DNA of 64,000 bases. Origin: Streptomyces cirratus (GTDB taxonomy: Bacteria > Actinomycetota > Actinomycetes > Streptomycetales > Streptomycetaceae). The stretch is taken from the NCBI RefSeq assembly GCF_014650775.1, contig NZ_BMVP01000004.1:310001-374000 (forward strand), read 5' to 3'. Shown here in pieces: positions 9,947-19,900 of this stretch. A program made the translations under genes and the position numbers. Each line of letters starts with the position of its first letter. Within the stretch, counting starts at the first letter, position 1. The notes beneath the pieces were generated by a model, which was not told the DNA's origin, did not search any database, and was given only the letters and a program-made list of their open reading frames with translations.

Positions 9947-11712
9947 AGCAGTTCTCCGAGCTGGGATTCGAAGGAGTCGAGGTCCGCTTGGCTGATGTCG
10001 GCCAGCGACACGTCGGACGGGGTCAGTGCGGCCGCGCCGGGCTTGGCGGTGTACCGGGCGAGGGCCCGCAGCATGGCGAACCACTCCTCGGCGAGGGCGC
10101 GGACCCGTGTGCCCGGGTAGGCGTTGCCGGCCCAGGTCCAGGTGGCGTTGAGGGTCAGCCCGTCGGGTCCCTCGTGGGCGGCCGCGTTGACTTCCACGGC
10201 GTGGGCCATCGGCAGGCCCTCGTCCGCGTCGTCGAGGGCGAAGGCGTGCCCGGGGGCGGCGGACCATGCGCGGTCGTCTCCCATCGGGAAGCGGCCGAGG
10301 TAGTTGAAGCCGATCTCGGGGATCCCGCGCCGGGCGAGGCCCGGGCCGGTGTGCGAGTTGAGGTGGCGCAGCAGCCCGAAGCCGATCCCCTTGTCGGGGA
10401 CGGCGCGCAGGTCTTCCTTGACCCGGCGCAGGGCGGCGCCGAGGGCCGGCCCGGCGGCCCGGGCATCGGCGGGGTCGGTCGGTCCCAGGTCGAGGCGGAC
10501 CGGGTAGACGGTGGTGAACCAGCCGACGGTACGGGACAGGTCCAGGCCGTCGACCACGTCCTCCCGGCCGTGCCCCTCGACGTCGACCAGGACCCGGCCG
10601 CCGGCCGGGTCCGTGCCGGGCGGGCCGTCGCCGTCGCCGTCGCGGCGCCAGTTCAGCACCGCCAGGGCCAGGCCGGTGAGCAGCACGTCGTTGACGGTGC
10701 CGTTGACCAGGCCGGGGGCGGCCGTCAGCAGGGGCCCGGTGAACTCCGGCGGCAGGGTGAGCACATGGGTGTTCCGCGCCGTCTCCGGGTCGAGCGGGCC
10801 GGGTGCGCGCACGCCGGCCAGTGGGGCGGGGGCCGGGCGCAGTACGTCGTCCCAGCGGGCGGCCTCGGCCATCCGGCGGCCCGAGGTCGCTTCGGCGCGC
10901 AACAGGTCCGCCCAGTGCGCGAACGGGGTGTGCACCGGGTCGGGTGCCGGGGCGGCGCCCGAGGCCAGGGCGGCCCAGCAGGTGCGCAGGTCGTCCTGGA
11001 GGATGCGCCAGGACACGCCGTCGACGGCCAGGTGGTGGACGACCAGGGCGAGGCGTCCCTGCCGGTCGGCGCCGCGGTCGAGCAGTACGGCCCGCAGCAT
11101 GGTCCCCTCCCGGGGCGAGAGCAGCGCCCGGGCGGCCCTCATGTGGCCGCGCATGAGGGCGGGCAGCTCCTCGTCGGTGGCGAAGCGGGCGTCCACGCAC
11201 GCGACGAGCGCCGCGGCGGACACCGTCCCCGGCTCGGGGATCCGTGCCGCGGGCACGGGCGCCGCGAGGCCCTCGGGGAGCCTCAGCCGCAGGACGTCGT
11301 GGGTGTCGAGCAGGGCCTGTACGAGGCGTTCGGCCGCCGGGGCGTCGAAGCCCGCCGGCGTACGGACCACGAGCGACTGGTTGTAGGTGTCGACGGGGCC
11401 GTCCAGTTCCCCGAGCCACTCCATGATCGGTGTGGCGGCGAGCGGGCCGAAGCGGCGCGGCGGCGTCACCGGCCCGGACCGGTCGCGGGTCCGGTCGTCC
11501 GTGCGGGCCGCGGCGGCGAGGGCGCTGACGCTCTCGCTGCGCAGCACCTCGCGGGTCGTGACGACCAGCCCCGCCAGGCGCGCCCGGCTGACGACCTGGA
11601 TGGCCTGGATGCTGTCGCCGCCGAGGCCGGTGAAGCTCTGCCCGGGGTGTACCCGGGGCAGGCCGAGGACTTCCGCGAACAGGGTGCACAGAGTGGTTTC
11701 GTGGGCGGTCAC
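9943..11712 (-). CDS. NRPS carrier-epimerisation (T-E) didomain protein
   Basis: A 589-residue protein with a thiolation domain (phosphopantetheine site in [11 protein letters not shown]) followed by an epimerisation domain. The E-domain motifs are intact: [10 protein letters not shown] (catalytic His region), EGHGRE, and [12 protein letters not shown]. There is no adenylation or condensation domain, so the carrier must be loaded in trans, most simply by the free-standing A domain at 1472-3037. The product would be a D-aminoacyl thioester for a downstream C domain. The GTG start overlaps the mbtH stop (GTGA), and its own stop overlaps the next C-A-T gene. A T-E pair without C suggests a chain-initiating unit; that is inference. 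Confidence 0.9.
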   Translation of the reverse strand: MTAHETTLCTLFAEVLGLPRVHPGQSFTGLGGDSIQAIQVVSRARLAGLVVTTREVLRSESVSALAAAARTDDRTRDRSGPVTPPRRFGPLAATPIMEWLGELDGPVDTYNQSLVVRTPAGFDAPAAERLVQALLDTHDVLRLRLPEGLAAPVPAARIPEPGTVSAAALVACVDARFATDEELPALMRGHMRAARALLSPREGTMLRAVLLDRGADRQGRLALVVHHLAVDGVSWRILQDDLRTCWAALASGAAPAPDPVHTPFAHWADLLRAEATSGRRMAEAARWDDVLRPAPAPLAGVRAPGPLDPETARNTHVLTLPPEFTGPLLTAAPGLVNGTVNDVLLTGLALAVLNWRRDGDGDGPPGTDPAGGRVLVDVEGHGREDVVDGLDLSRTVGWFTTVYPVRLDLGPTDPADARAAGPALGAALRRVKEDLRAVPDKGIGFGLLRHLNSHTGPGLARRGIPEIGFNYLGRFPMGDDRAWSAAPGHAFALDDADEGLPMAHAVEVNAAAHEGPDGLTLNATWTWAGNAYPGTRVRALAEEWFAMLRALARYTAKPGAAALTPSDVSLADISQADLDSFESQLGELL

Positions 11713-11930
11713 CGGGGAGCGTTCCCGGACAGGGCGGCGACCAGCGAGGCCGGTCGCATGTCGGTCCAGTTCCGCTCGACGTAGTCCAGGCAGTTCTGGC
11801 GCCCGTCGGGTCCGTGCACCGGGGTCCAGCCGGCGGGGACGGGCTGGGCGGCCGGCCACAGGGAGTGCTGGAGCTGCTCGTTGCGCAGGACGGTGTAGGA
11901 GGCCTGGTCGTTCTCGAAGGGGTTGCTCAT
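11709..11930 (-). CDS. MbtH-like protein
   Basis: A 73-residue member of the MbtH family, small partners that bind and activate NRPS adenylation domains. The family pattern is complete: MSNPFEN at the start, then [13 protein letters not shown], and the conserved tail [14 protein letters not shown] with its invariant Trp. ATG start with GAGGT upstream. It overlaps the T-E gene by four bases, placing it in the NRPS operon, where it probably serves one or more of the five A domains. Confidence 0.96.
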   Translation of the reverse strand: MSNPFENDQASYTVLRNEQLQHSLWPAAQPVPAGWTPVHGPDGRQNCLDYVERNWTDMRPASLVAALSGNAPR

Positions 11931-11989
11931 GGAAGTCACCTCGGGGTGGGTGGAAGGGAACGGGAAAGGAAGGGAAGGGAAGAAGGCCG

Positions 11990-14257
11990 TCAGCTCCGGG
12001 GCGCGGGGCCCACGGACAGGCGCACCAGGCTGTGGGCGGCGTCGAGGGCCTCGGTGACCCGCTGCGGCTCGGGGTGGCTCGCGATGAGGTGCCCGAGCCG
12101 GTCGGCGGCGCTCCGGGGACGCCGTACGGGGGTTCCGGGGGCGGCGGTGACCGTGACGGCCTCGATGCCCTCGGTCCGGGCCGCCGCCCCGGTGCCCTCG
12201 ACGGACTCCAGGACCCCGTCGGTGTCGGCGAGCAGGAACTGGATGCCCGCGTGGCCCTCGTGGACGGCTTTCAGCTCGGGCGGAAGTCCGACGGCCACCC
12301 GCAGCTGCTGTTCGAGGAGCCGTACTCCGGTGGCGAGCCGTACCAGTTCGGGGATCATCCCGCCCGCCAGCCGCGGGTTGATCTCGACGACGGCAGGCCC
12401 TTCGGGGGTCAGTTTCACCTCGGTGTGGGTGGCGCCGAGGCGGACGCCGGCCGCTTCGAGGGCCGCGGCCACCGTCTCGGTGATCCGCTGTGCCGTCCCG
12501 GCCGGGAGCGGGGCGGGGAACAGGTGCCGGTGCTCCACGAAGTACGGGCTGCCCGTGACGGACTTGGCCGTGATGCCCACGCACTCGGTGCGCCCGTCCC
12601 ACGTGAACATCTCCACGCTGTACTCCGGCCCGTCGAGGAACTCCTCCACGAGTACGGTGCGCGCGGTCGGCATGCCCCGGGCGTTGGTGGTGACGGCGAG
12701 GATGCGGGTGGCGTGGGCGGCCGCGGTGGCCTCGTCGGTGCAGAGCAGCACGCCGGTCGAGCCGGAGTCGTCGGCGGGCTTGACCACGCAGGGCAGTCCG
12801 GTGCGGGCCACGGCGCCGGCGACCTGGGAGGGGTCCCGGACGACCGCGTACCGCGGCTGGCGCACACCGGCCGCGCGCAGTGTCCCGCGCAGGGCGGACT
12901 TGTCGCGGCAGACGGCCATCGCCTCCTGCGGGTTGCCGGGCAGGCCGAGCCAGCGGGACAGGCCCGCCACGGCCGGTACGTAGAAGTCGCTGGTGGTGGT
13001 GATGCCGGCGATCTCCTCGCGCCGGAAGCGCTCCTGGATCGCGGTGCGCAGCGCGGGCACGGAGTTGGTGTCGCAGCGCACCACCTCGGCGCCGGTTGCC
13101 TCCAGCCCGCGGTAGCGGTCCGGGTCGCCGGTCAGCAGGACGGGTACGCAGTTCAGGTCCCGGGCCAGGTCCAGGGCCAGCATCCCGGTGCCGGTGGTGT
13201 TGGACTCCACGAACAGCAGGTGGCGCAGGATGTCCGCGGGAGCTTCGTAGTCGCTGCGCGACCAGGTGCGGGCGACCCGGCCGGCGGGGACGGCGGCGGG
13301 CCGGGTCGCGCGCGGCACCTCCGTGAGGGAGTGGGCGGCCCAGTGGGCTTCGTCGTAGACGGTGTCGGCGTAGCGGTCGCCCCGGTCGGGCAGGATGCCG
13401 ACGATGCGGGTGCCCGGTTCGGCGCGCTCCGCGAGGTCGCCGAGCACCCGGTAGACGGAACCGGAGGTGTTGCCGCCGAAGATCTGCTGCTCGCGGGCGA
13501 GGTCCCAGGCGGACGCGAAGGCCTCGTGGTCGTTGAGCCAGTGCACCTCGTCCACGAGCGGGCGGTCGAGGTTCGCGGGAAGCAGGCTGTTGCCCAGCCC
13601 GCTCTGCAAGCGCTGCGGTACGTCGGGCTGGCCGAAGAGGGCGCTGCCGACGCAGTCGACGCCGACCACGCGCAGCCCCGGCAGGGTCTCCTTGACGGCT
13701 CGGGCGGTGCCGCACAGCGAGCCGCCGCTGCCGACGGCCCCGACCAGGGTGTGGAACTCGCCGAGGTCTTGTATGAGTTCGGCGGCCAGGCCGCGGTAGG
13801 CGCCGGGGTTGTCGGGGTTGGTGTACTGCTGCGGCCAGAACGCGCCGGGCAGTTCGCGCATCAGCTCCGCGAGCCGCTCCAGGCGGGCGCTTTGCCAGCC
13901 GTGGCTGGTCATCGCCTCGACCACGTGGACCTGACAGCCCAGGGCGCGCAGTTTGGCGAGGGTGACGGGGTCGATGCGGGGGTCGGTGACGATGTGGACC
14001 TCGTGGCCGAGCGCCCGGCCGACCAGGGCCACGCCCAGGGCCATGGTGCCGGACGAGCTCTCGATGACGGGGGCTCCGGGGGCGAGGACGCCGAGCCTGC
14101 GGGCCTCGAAGAGGATGTTGCGGGCGACGCGGTCCTTCATGGCGAACAGGTTCTGCAGTTCCAGCTTGGCGTAGACCTCCACCCCGCGTGCCTCGCCCAG
14201 GCGGAGCCGGATCAGGGGGGTCCGGCCGATCGCGTCGGTGACGGTGTCGAACAGCAT
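11990..14257 (-). CDS. Fusion of a cysteine-synthase-like PLP enzyme and an ATP-grasp ligase
   Basis: A 755-residue bifunctional protein. Residues 1 to ~325 form a fold-type II PLP enzyme of the cysteine synthase/SbnA class: GRTPLIRL near residue 11, the Schiff-base lysine in AMKDRVA (Lys41), the SSSGTMALG loop and the phosphate-binding GSGGS. Residues ~345-755 form an ATP-grasp enzyme with nucleotide-binding CVVKPADDSGSTGV and the metal-binding region VVEINPRLAGG, most like L-amino-acid ligases. The PLP half would replace a phosphorylated Ser/Thr side chain with an amine donor, using product from the adjacent kinase (2-bp gap). The target of the ATP-grasp half is unknown. ATG with GGAG inside the kinase end; the longer upstream frame is not used. 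Confidence 0.9.
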   Translation of the reverse strand: MLFDTVTDAIGRTPLIRLRLGEARGVEVYAKLELQNLFAMKDRVARNILFEARRLGVLAPGAPVIESSSGTMALGVALVGRALGHEVHIVTDPRIDPVTLAKLRALGCQVHVVEAMTSHGWQSARLERLAELMRELPGAFWPQQYTNPDNPGAYRGLAAELIQDLGEFHTLVGAVGSGGSLCGTARAVKETLPGLRVVGVDCVGSALFGQPDVPQRLQSGLGNSLLPANLDRPLVDEVHWLNDHEAFASAWDLAREQQIFGGNTSGSVYRVLGDLAERAEPGTRIVGILPDRGDRYADTVYDEAHWAAHSLTEVPRATRPAAVPAGRVARTWSRSDYEAPADILRHLLFVESNTTGTGMLALDLARDLNCVPVLLTGDPDRYRGLEATGAEVVRCDTNSVPALRTAIQERFRREEIAGITTTSDFYVPAVAGLSRWLGLPGNPQEAMAVCRDKSALRGTLRAAGVRQPRYAVVRDPSQVAGAVARTGLPCVVKPADDSGSTGVLLCTDEATAAAHATRILAVTTNARGMPTARTVLVEEFLDGPEYSVEMFTWDGRTECVGITAKSVTGSPYFVEHRHLFPAPLPAGTAQRITETVAAALEAAGVRLGATHTEVKLTPEGPAVVEINPRLAGGMIPELVRLATGVRLLEQQLRVAVGLPPELKAVHEGHAGIQFLLADTDGVLESVEGTGAAARTEGIEAVTVTAAPGTPVRRPRSAADRLGHLIASHPEPQRVTEALDAAHSLVRLSVGPAPRS

Positions 14258-14259
14258 GG

Positions 14260-15270
14260 TCAGGTCTCCAGCTCGTGAAGGCGGTCTGCGGCCCGGGCGC
14301 CGGCCGCGGTGGCGGCGCCCGAGTCCGGTACGGGTCCGTCGTGGGTCGGGGTCCAGCGGTCGCCGGCTCCGAGCGAGCGGTGTACGGACACCTCCCCGCC
14401 GAGGGGGGCGCAGGCGGCCCGGATCCGGTCGGTCTTGGCGGCCAGCTCGGGGTCGGCCGCGTCCAGGAGGACGCCGAGCATGGTGCCGCTGTGGGCGAGC
14501 ACCAGCCCCAGGCCGTCGACCTCTTGGCATGCGGCGCGCAGGTCGCGGAACCCCGGGCGGGGCCTGCGCACCGCGTTCATCTCGGCGCTGCGGGTGGCGA
14601 CGGCGCCGACCTCCGGCAGGTCCGTGCCGGCGATCGCGGCGGCCAGCCGGTCCAGCAGCCGGGCGTACTCCTGCCGTTCGTCCGGGCCGATGGCCCGGGC
14701 CCGCAGGTTGTGGGCGACCGTGTCGACCTGTCCGCCCTCGTCGTGGGCGACGACGGCGAGCGGGGGCAGGACCCCCAGCCGGCGGCGCAGGCGCACCTCG
14801 CGGTGGTGGAAGGCGACGATCTCGTCGTACATCACCCCGTCGGCCGGTTCGATGCCGCGCAGGAAGGCCTCGGTGCGGTCCGGGGCGAAGGACCGGCCGA
14901 AGGCGGCACCGACGGCCCGTACGGTGGCCACCAGGTCGGCGGAGGAGCTGGCCAGCCCCTTGCCCTCGGGCAGGCCGCCACCGATCTCCAGCAGGCCTCC
15001 GCCCTCGACGCCGAGCGAGGCGAGGACCGCCTCGGCGACGCGCCGGGACTTGCCCTTGTGCGCGGGGTGGACGTGTACGCCGCGCTGTCCGGGCCGGTGG
15101 TGGAAGGTGGCCGTGGACCAGCGGGCGAGCGGGAAGGTGACCAGGAAGTCCCCGTCGGGCTCCGGCAGGGCGCCCTGGAGCAGTTCGCCGAAGGTGCCGA
15201 AGGCGTGGCCGACGGCGGGTGCGGGCGGACCGGGTTCAGTGCCCGGGCCGTACGTCGTTGCCGAGAGCAT
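14260..15270 (-). CDS. GHMP-family kinase, PduX-like (probable L-threonine or L-serine kinase)
   Basis: A 336-residue GHMP kinase. The N-terminal GTFGELLQG is the hallmark of the PduX L-threonine kinase group, followed by DFLVTFPLARWST. The ATP-binding loop is PEGKGLASSSAD at residues 101-112. PduX phosphorylates free L-threonine; here the O-phosphoamino acid would be the leaving-group substrate for the PLP enzyme next door. ATG start preceded by a strong GGGAGGAGG. It overlaps the lyase gene by 35 bp and is followed 2 bp later by the fusion gene, so the three are one translational unit. Thr versus Ser cannot be decided by eye. Confidence 0.85.
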   Translation of the reverse strand: MLSATTYGPGTEPGPPAPAVGHAFGTFGELLQGALPEPDGDFLVTFPLARWSTATFHHRPGQRGVHVHPAHKGKSRRVAEAVLASLGVEGGGLLEIGGGLPEGKGLASSSADLVATVRAVGAAFGRSFAPDRTEAFLRGIEPADGVMYDEIVAFHHREVRLRRRLGVLPPLAVVAHDEGGQVDTVAHNLRARAIGPDERQEYARLLDRLAAAIAGTDLPEVGAVATRSAEMNAVRRPRPGFRDLRAACQEVDGLGLVLAHSGTMLGVLLDAADPELAAKTDRIRAACAPLGGEVSVHRSLGAGDRWTPTHDGPVPDSGAATAAGARAADRLHELET

Positions 15271-16816
15271 CGCTGGCCTCCTCCCTTCCCGTGGCGCGGT
15301 CCTGCGCCCGGGCCTCTGCGTACAGCGCCCGGTCGGTCTCCTCGGCTGCGGCGCGTACGGCCCGGGCCCGGCGTGCCCAGTCCGTGCGCAGCAGTGCCAG
15401 CTCCTCCCGCTGGGCGCGCAGCAGTTCGCGTACCGACGCGGGGCGGGCCGACCCGGCGGAGACCATGCGCCGCAGCCCGAGGTCCACGTCGAAGGCGGCG
15501 GCGAGCAGGGCCTCGGGGGCGGTGAGGGCGACCCCGTGTTCGGCGGCGGCCCCGGCCAGCAGGTCCGGCCTGCCCGGTGCGGGGGCGGCGCCGGCCGCGG
15601 CGGCGAGCACGACGTACCGGCCGGCGATCACCTGTGCGGTGCGCCAGGGCACCTGCCCGGTGAGGGTGAGGGCGTTGGCCAGGTTGAAACCGCCGAGGAA
15701 CTCGCGCTCGCAGGCGGCGCGCATCGTGGCGGGCCGGAAGCCGAGCCGGCGCAGCACCTCGGTGAGCAGGCGGACGGTGCCGTGCGCCGAATCGAAGGCG
15801 TTCAGCAGGTGGGTGCCGGCCTCCTTGGAGACCTCGACCAGGTTGCAGAACGGGGTGTTGCGCTGGCCCAGCAGCACGTCGAGGTGGAAGGCGGTCAGGT
15901 GCGCGGTGCGTCCCCGGATGCGCTCCAGGACGGGGTAGTTCTTCTTCTGCGGCATCGCGGAGGAGATGCCGGACAGCTCGTCGGGCAGTTCGATGAAGCC
16001 GTATTCGCTGCTTCCCCAGGTGAGCAGGTCGGTGGTGAAGCGGCTGAGGGCGGTGCCGAGGAGGCTCAGTTCCGCGGTCAGTTCGGCGCTCCAGCGGCGC
16101 GAGGCCACCGCCGTCAGGGCGTGCGGCTGCGGCCGGGAGAAGCCGAGCAGCCGGGCCATCCGGTCGCGGTCCCACGGCAGTTCCTGGCCGGCCATGGCGC
16201 CCGCGCCCAGCGGGCAGGCGTCGATGCCGTCGTACGTCTGCACCAGCCGGCGCTGGGTGTGCAGGAGGTGCTCGGCGACCGCGGCCAGGTGGAAGCCGGG
16301 GGTGATGACCTGGGCGGCCTGGAAGTGCGTGTAGCCGGGCATCGGCATGTCACAGGTCGCCCCGGCCAGCTCGACCGTCACGTCGGCGAGTTCCAGCAGC
16401 GCGTCGGCGAACCGGGTGAGCTGGTCGCGTCCGTACATCACCTGCGCGCAGGCCTGGAGGTCGTTGCGGCTGCGGTCCACGTGCCAGCGGACGACGGGAC
16501 GGGGCAGCCCGGCCTCGACGTGGCGTTCGAGGGCGAAGGCGATGTCCGACATGTTGGCGCCGGGCTCGGCGGTGAGGGTGTCTGCCCCCACGCCGTCCAG
16601 CAGGGTCGCGATGTCCCGGGCCTCGTCGGCGGTGACGAGGCCCATCCGGGCGTATTCGGCGGTGAGGGTCTTTTCGATGGCGGCGTAGTGGTGCAGCAGG
16701 TGGCGGGATTCGAACCTGAACTGCGGTGCGAGCACCTCGTCGTGCAGCAGTTCGCTCGGGCCGCTGCGGATGCGGCCGCTGAGCGCGGCGGTGGGTCCCG
16801 GGGCTTCGCTCGTCAC
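15236..16816 (-). CDS. Argininosuccinate-lyase-family enzyme (probable diamino-acid-forming lyase)
   Basis: A 526-residue member of the fumarase/aspartase/argininosuccinate lyase superfamily. Visible signatures are DRSRNDLQ (residues 114-121), GYTHFQAAQ with the conserved His164, and the catalytic loop SSAMPQKKN (285-293). Gene context makes arginine biosynthesis unlikely: it sits between an NRPS and a PduX-like kinase. By analogy with the lyase of the 2,3-diaminobutyrate pathway in pacidamycin-type clusters, it would eliminate fumarate from an aspartate adduct made by the PLP enzyme, leaving the diamino acid. GTG start chosen at 16816; its ribosome site (GGAA) is weak, so the start is less certain. 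Confidence 0.85.
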   Translation of the reverse strand: MTSEAPGPTAALSGRIRSGPSELLHDEVLAPQFRFESRHLLHHYAAIEKTLTAEYARMGLVTADEARDIATLLDGVGADTLTAEPGANMSDIAFALERHVEAGLPRPVVRWHVDRSRNDLQACAQVMYGRDQLTRFADALLELADVTVELAGATCDMPMPGYTHFQAAQVITPGFHLAAVAEHLLHTQRRLVQTYDGIDACPLGAGAMAGQELPWDRDRMARLLGFSRPQPHALTAVASRRWSAELTAELSLLGTALSRFTTDLLTWGSSEYGFIELPDELSGISSAMPQKKNYPVLERIRGRTAHLTAFHLDVLLGQRNTPFCNLVEVSKEAGTHLLNAFDSAHGTVRLLTEVLRRLGFRPATMRAACEREFLGGFNLANALTLTGQVPWRTAQVIAGRYVVLAAAAGAAPAPGRPDLLAGAAAEHGVALTAPEALLAAAFDVDLGLRRMVSAGSARPASVRELLRAQREELALLRTDWARRARAVRAAAEETDRALYAEARAQDRATGREEASDALGNDVRPGH

Positions 16817-16923
16817 GTGGTGGTGTTCCGTTCTGGTCTGGTGCGGTGCGGTGGTGGCACGGAGGGAGAGCCGCCCGCGGGTGCACGGCGGGTGCACCCG
16901 CCGGGGCGTTCGGCGGTGGTGGG

Positions 16924-19900
16924 TCAGCCGGCGTCGGCCGCGTCGAGCGCGGCGCGGACGGCTGCCGCGAGGTCGGCGACGTACGGGAGCCGCACCATCC
17001 CGTAGTGGTCGGTGGGGGCCTCGTACAGGGTGAAGCCGTCGGGAACCCGGGCGGCCCACCGGTCGGCGGCGCGTTCGGCGGCGCCGGTGGCGCTCTGGTG
17101 GAAGTGGACGGGGAAGTGGCTGACGGGGGGCCGGTAGCGGGCGGCGGCGAGCAGGCCGGTACGGAAGACCGCGTAGTAGCGGGCCAGTTCGGCCGCGTCC
17201 ACGCCGGGCGCGATGCCCGCCCGCGCCACCTGTTCGGCGAGCGCCGCGATCCGGCCGGCGGCGGTCTCCTGCGCGCTCAGTACGGCGCGCAGGGCCGCCC
17301 GGGCCCCTTCCTCCGGGTCGGTTCCGGCGGAGCGGGCGAGGTCCTGGTGGAACCACTCCAGGAGGGCGTGTTCGTCGTAGGGCGCCCGTTCGGGCTCCGG
17401 GTAGGCGGTGTCCAGGAGGGTGAGCGTGGCCACCTCCTCGCCCGCTGCACGCAGTTGGGCGGCCATTTCGTAGGCGAGCAGTCCACCGAAGGACCAGCCC
17501 GCCAGGTGGTAGGGCCCGGCGGGACGGGTCCGGCGCAGGGCCGCCACGTGGGCTGCGGCAAGCTCCTCGACGGAGGCGGCTCCCTCGGCGGCTTCCCCGG
17601 TGGCTCCCTCGGCGGCTTCCCCGGCGGCTTCCCCGGTGGCGGGGGCCGCGGGGGTGAGCCCCGGAGCCGTCAGCCCGTAGACTGGCCGGTCCCGGCCCAG
17701 GGCGCCGGCGAGCGCCCGGTAGCAGAAGACGTGCCCGCCGATCGGGTGCACGAGGAAGAGCGGGTCGCGGTCCCCGTCCGGCTGGATGCGCACCACCGGG
17801 TCCGTGGCCGCGCCCCGGTGCCGGCTCCGCAGCAGCTCGGCCTGGCGGGCCACCGTCGGGTGCTCCATGACGGCCTGCACGCCGAGGCGTTCGCCGAACT
17901 CCCGGTTGATCCGCCCGATCAGCCGCAGGGCGAGGATGGAGTGCCCGCCGGACGAGAAGAAGTCGTCGTGGATGCCGGCCGGGCCGGCGGCCAGGAGCTC
18001 CTCCCAGATGCCGACGAGGCGTGACTCGATCTCGTCCCGGGGCGGCGCCGGCAGCCTCCCTCCGCGCGCGTCGGCGGGGTCCGGGTCGGGCAGGGCGGCG
18101 CGGTCGAGCTTGCCGTTGGCGGTCAGCGGCAGGACGTCCAGCCGGACCCAGGCGCCGGGGACCATGTACTGGGGCAGCCGCTCGGCGGCGTGCCGGGCCA
18201 GTTGCTCCGTGTCGGCGGCGCCGTCCGGGACGACGACGTAGGCCACGAGCCGCTCGCCTCGCGCCAGGACGGCGCAGGCGTGCACCGCCGGGTGTTCGGC
18301 CAGGACGGTCTCGATCTCGCCCGGCTCCACCCTCAGGCCGCGGATCTTCACCTGGTGGTCGGTGCGGCCCGCGTACTCGATCGCGCCGTCCGTCCGGTGG
18401 CGGGCCAGGTCGCCGGTGCGGTACAGGCGGCGGACCGTCCCGTCGGGAGCGGTGTGCTCGATGAAGCGTTCCGCCGTGAGGTCGGGGCGGCCGTGGTATC
18501 CCTCGGCCAGGCCGACCCCCTCCAGGAAGAGTTCGCCCGTCACACCGAGGGGCACTTCGGCGAGGCGGGAGTCCAGGACGTGGGTGCGCATGTTCGCGAT
18601 CGGCCGGCCGATGGGGACCGTGTCCGCGCCGTCGGGACGGCAGTGCCAGTGGGTGACGTCCACGGCCGCCTCGGTCGGACCGTACAGGTTGTGCAGCTCC
18701 ACTGTGGGGAGCAGCCGGAAGAATCGGTTCTGCACATCGAGCGGCAGGGCTTCCCCGCTGCACACCACCCGGGTCAGCCCGGCGGCTGCCGCCACGGCCT
18801 GCGGATCGTCGAGGAACACGCTCAGCATCGAGGGCACGAAGTGCGCGGTGGTCACGGACTCTGAGCGCACGAGCTCGGCGAGGTAGGCCGGTTCGCGGTG
18901 GCCCCCGGGGCGGGCGAGGACGATCGTCGCGCCGGTCAGCAACGGCCAGAACAGCTCCCACACCGACACGTCGAAGGTGTACGGCGTTTTCTGCACCACC
19001 CGCTCCTCCGGCTCGAGGCCGTACTCCTCCTGCATCCACAGCAGCCGGTTGGCGATGGCGCGGTGGGAGACCACGACGCCCTTGGGCTTGCCGGTGGATC
19101 CGGAGGTGAAGATCATGTACGCCGGGTCCCCGGGCTCGGCGTGCCGTACGGCGCCGGCCGCACCGGTGCTGTCCGTGCCGTCGGTGTCGTCCGTGCCGTC
19201 GGTGCCGTCCGGCCGGACCACGGTGGCTCCCGCCGCGCGCAACGGCGCCTCCCAGCGGTCGTCCGCGACCAGCGGGCCGATCCCCGCCCCGGTGACCAGC
19301 GACAGGACCCGTGCCCGCGGGTGCTCCGGGTCGAGCGGGACGTACGCCGCACCGGTCTTCAGCACCGCCAGCAGGGCGACCGGCAGGCTCAGGGAACGGT
19401 CCAGCAGCAGCCCGACGAAGGACCCGGGCCCCGCCCCTGCCGCCCGCAGCCGGGCGGCGAGCCGCTCGGCGGCCTCGTCCAGGGCCCGGTAGCTCAGCTC
19501 CGCGCCCTCGAAGCGGACGGCCGGCGCCTCGGGGGTCGCGCGGGTCTGCGCCTCGATCAGCCGGGTCAGCACGTGCGGGCGGTCGTAGGTGCGGCCGGTG
19601 TCGTTCCACCGCGCGTAGCGGTCCCGTTCGGCCGCGGACAGCAGGCCGCCCGCACGGGCCTCGCCGTCCGGAGTGTCCGCCAGGCCCTGGAGGGCGGCCG
19701 TGTAGTAGCCGTGGACGGTGGCGATCTGCTCCACCGGGAACTGCGCGGCGTCGAAACGCAGGCCGAGCTCCAGGAGTTCGCCGTCGGGGGTCCGGGAGAA
19801 CTCGGCTCCGAAGGCGAAGTCCGTACTGGCCTCACCGGTCTCTTCCAGGACGGCGAACGCCGCCGCGCCGGGCCCGTCGCGCTCGATGTGGAAGTGCGTG

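Noticed and set aside
9943..11859. Longer start for the T-E protein, from 11859
   Set aside because: The extra N-terminus is Arg/Pro-rich noise and would overlap most of the mbtH gene; the GTG at 11712 gives a typical 4-base overlap.
15236..16816. True arginine-biosynthesis argininosuccinate lyase
   Set aside because: It is embedded between an NRPS and a GHMP kinase, far from any arg gene, and its D-for-G change before RSRND is atypical; a cluster-specific lyase fits better.
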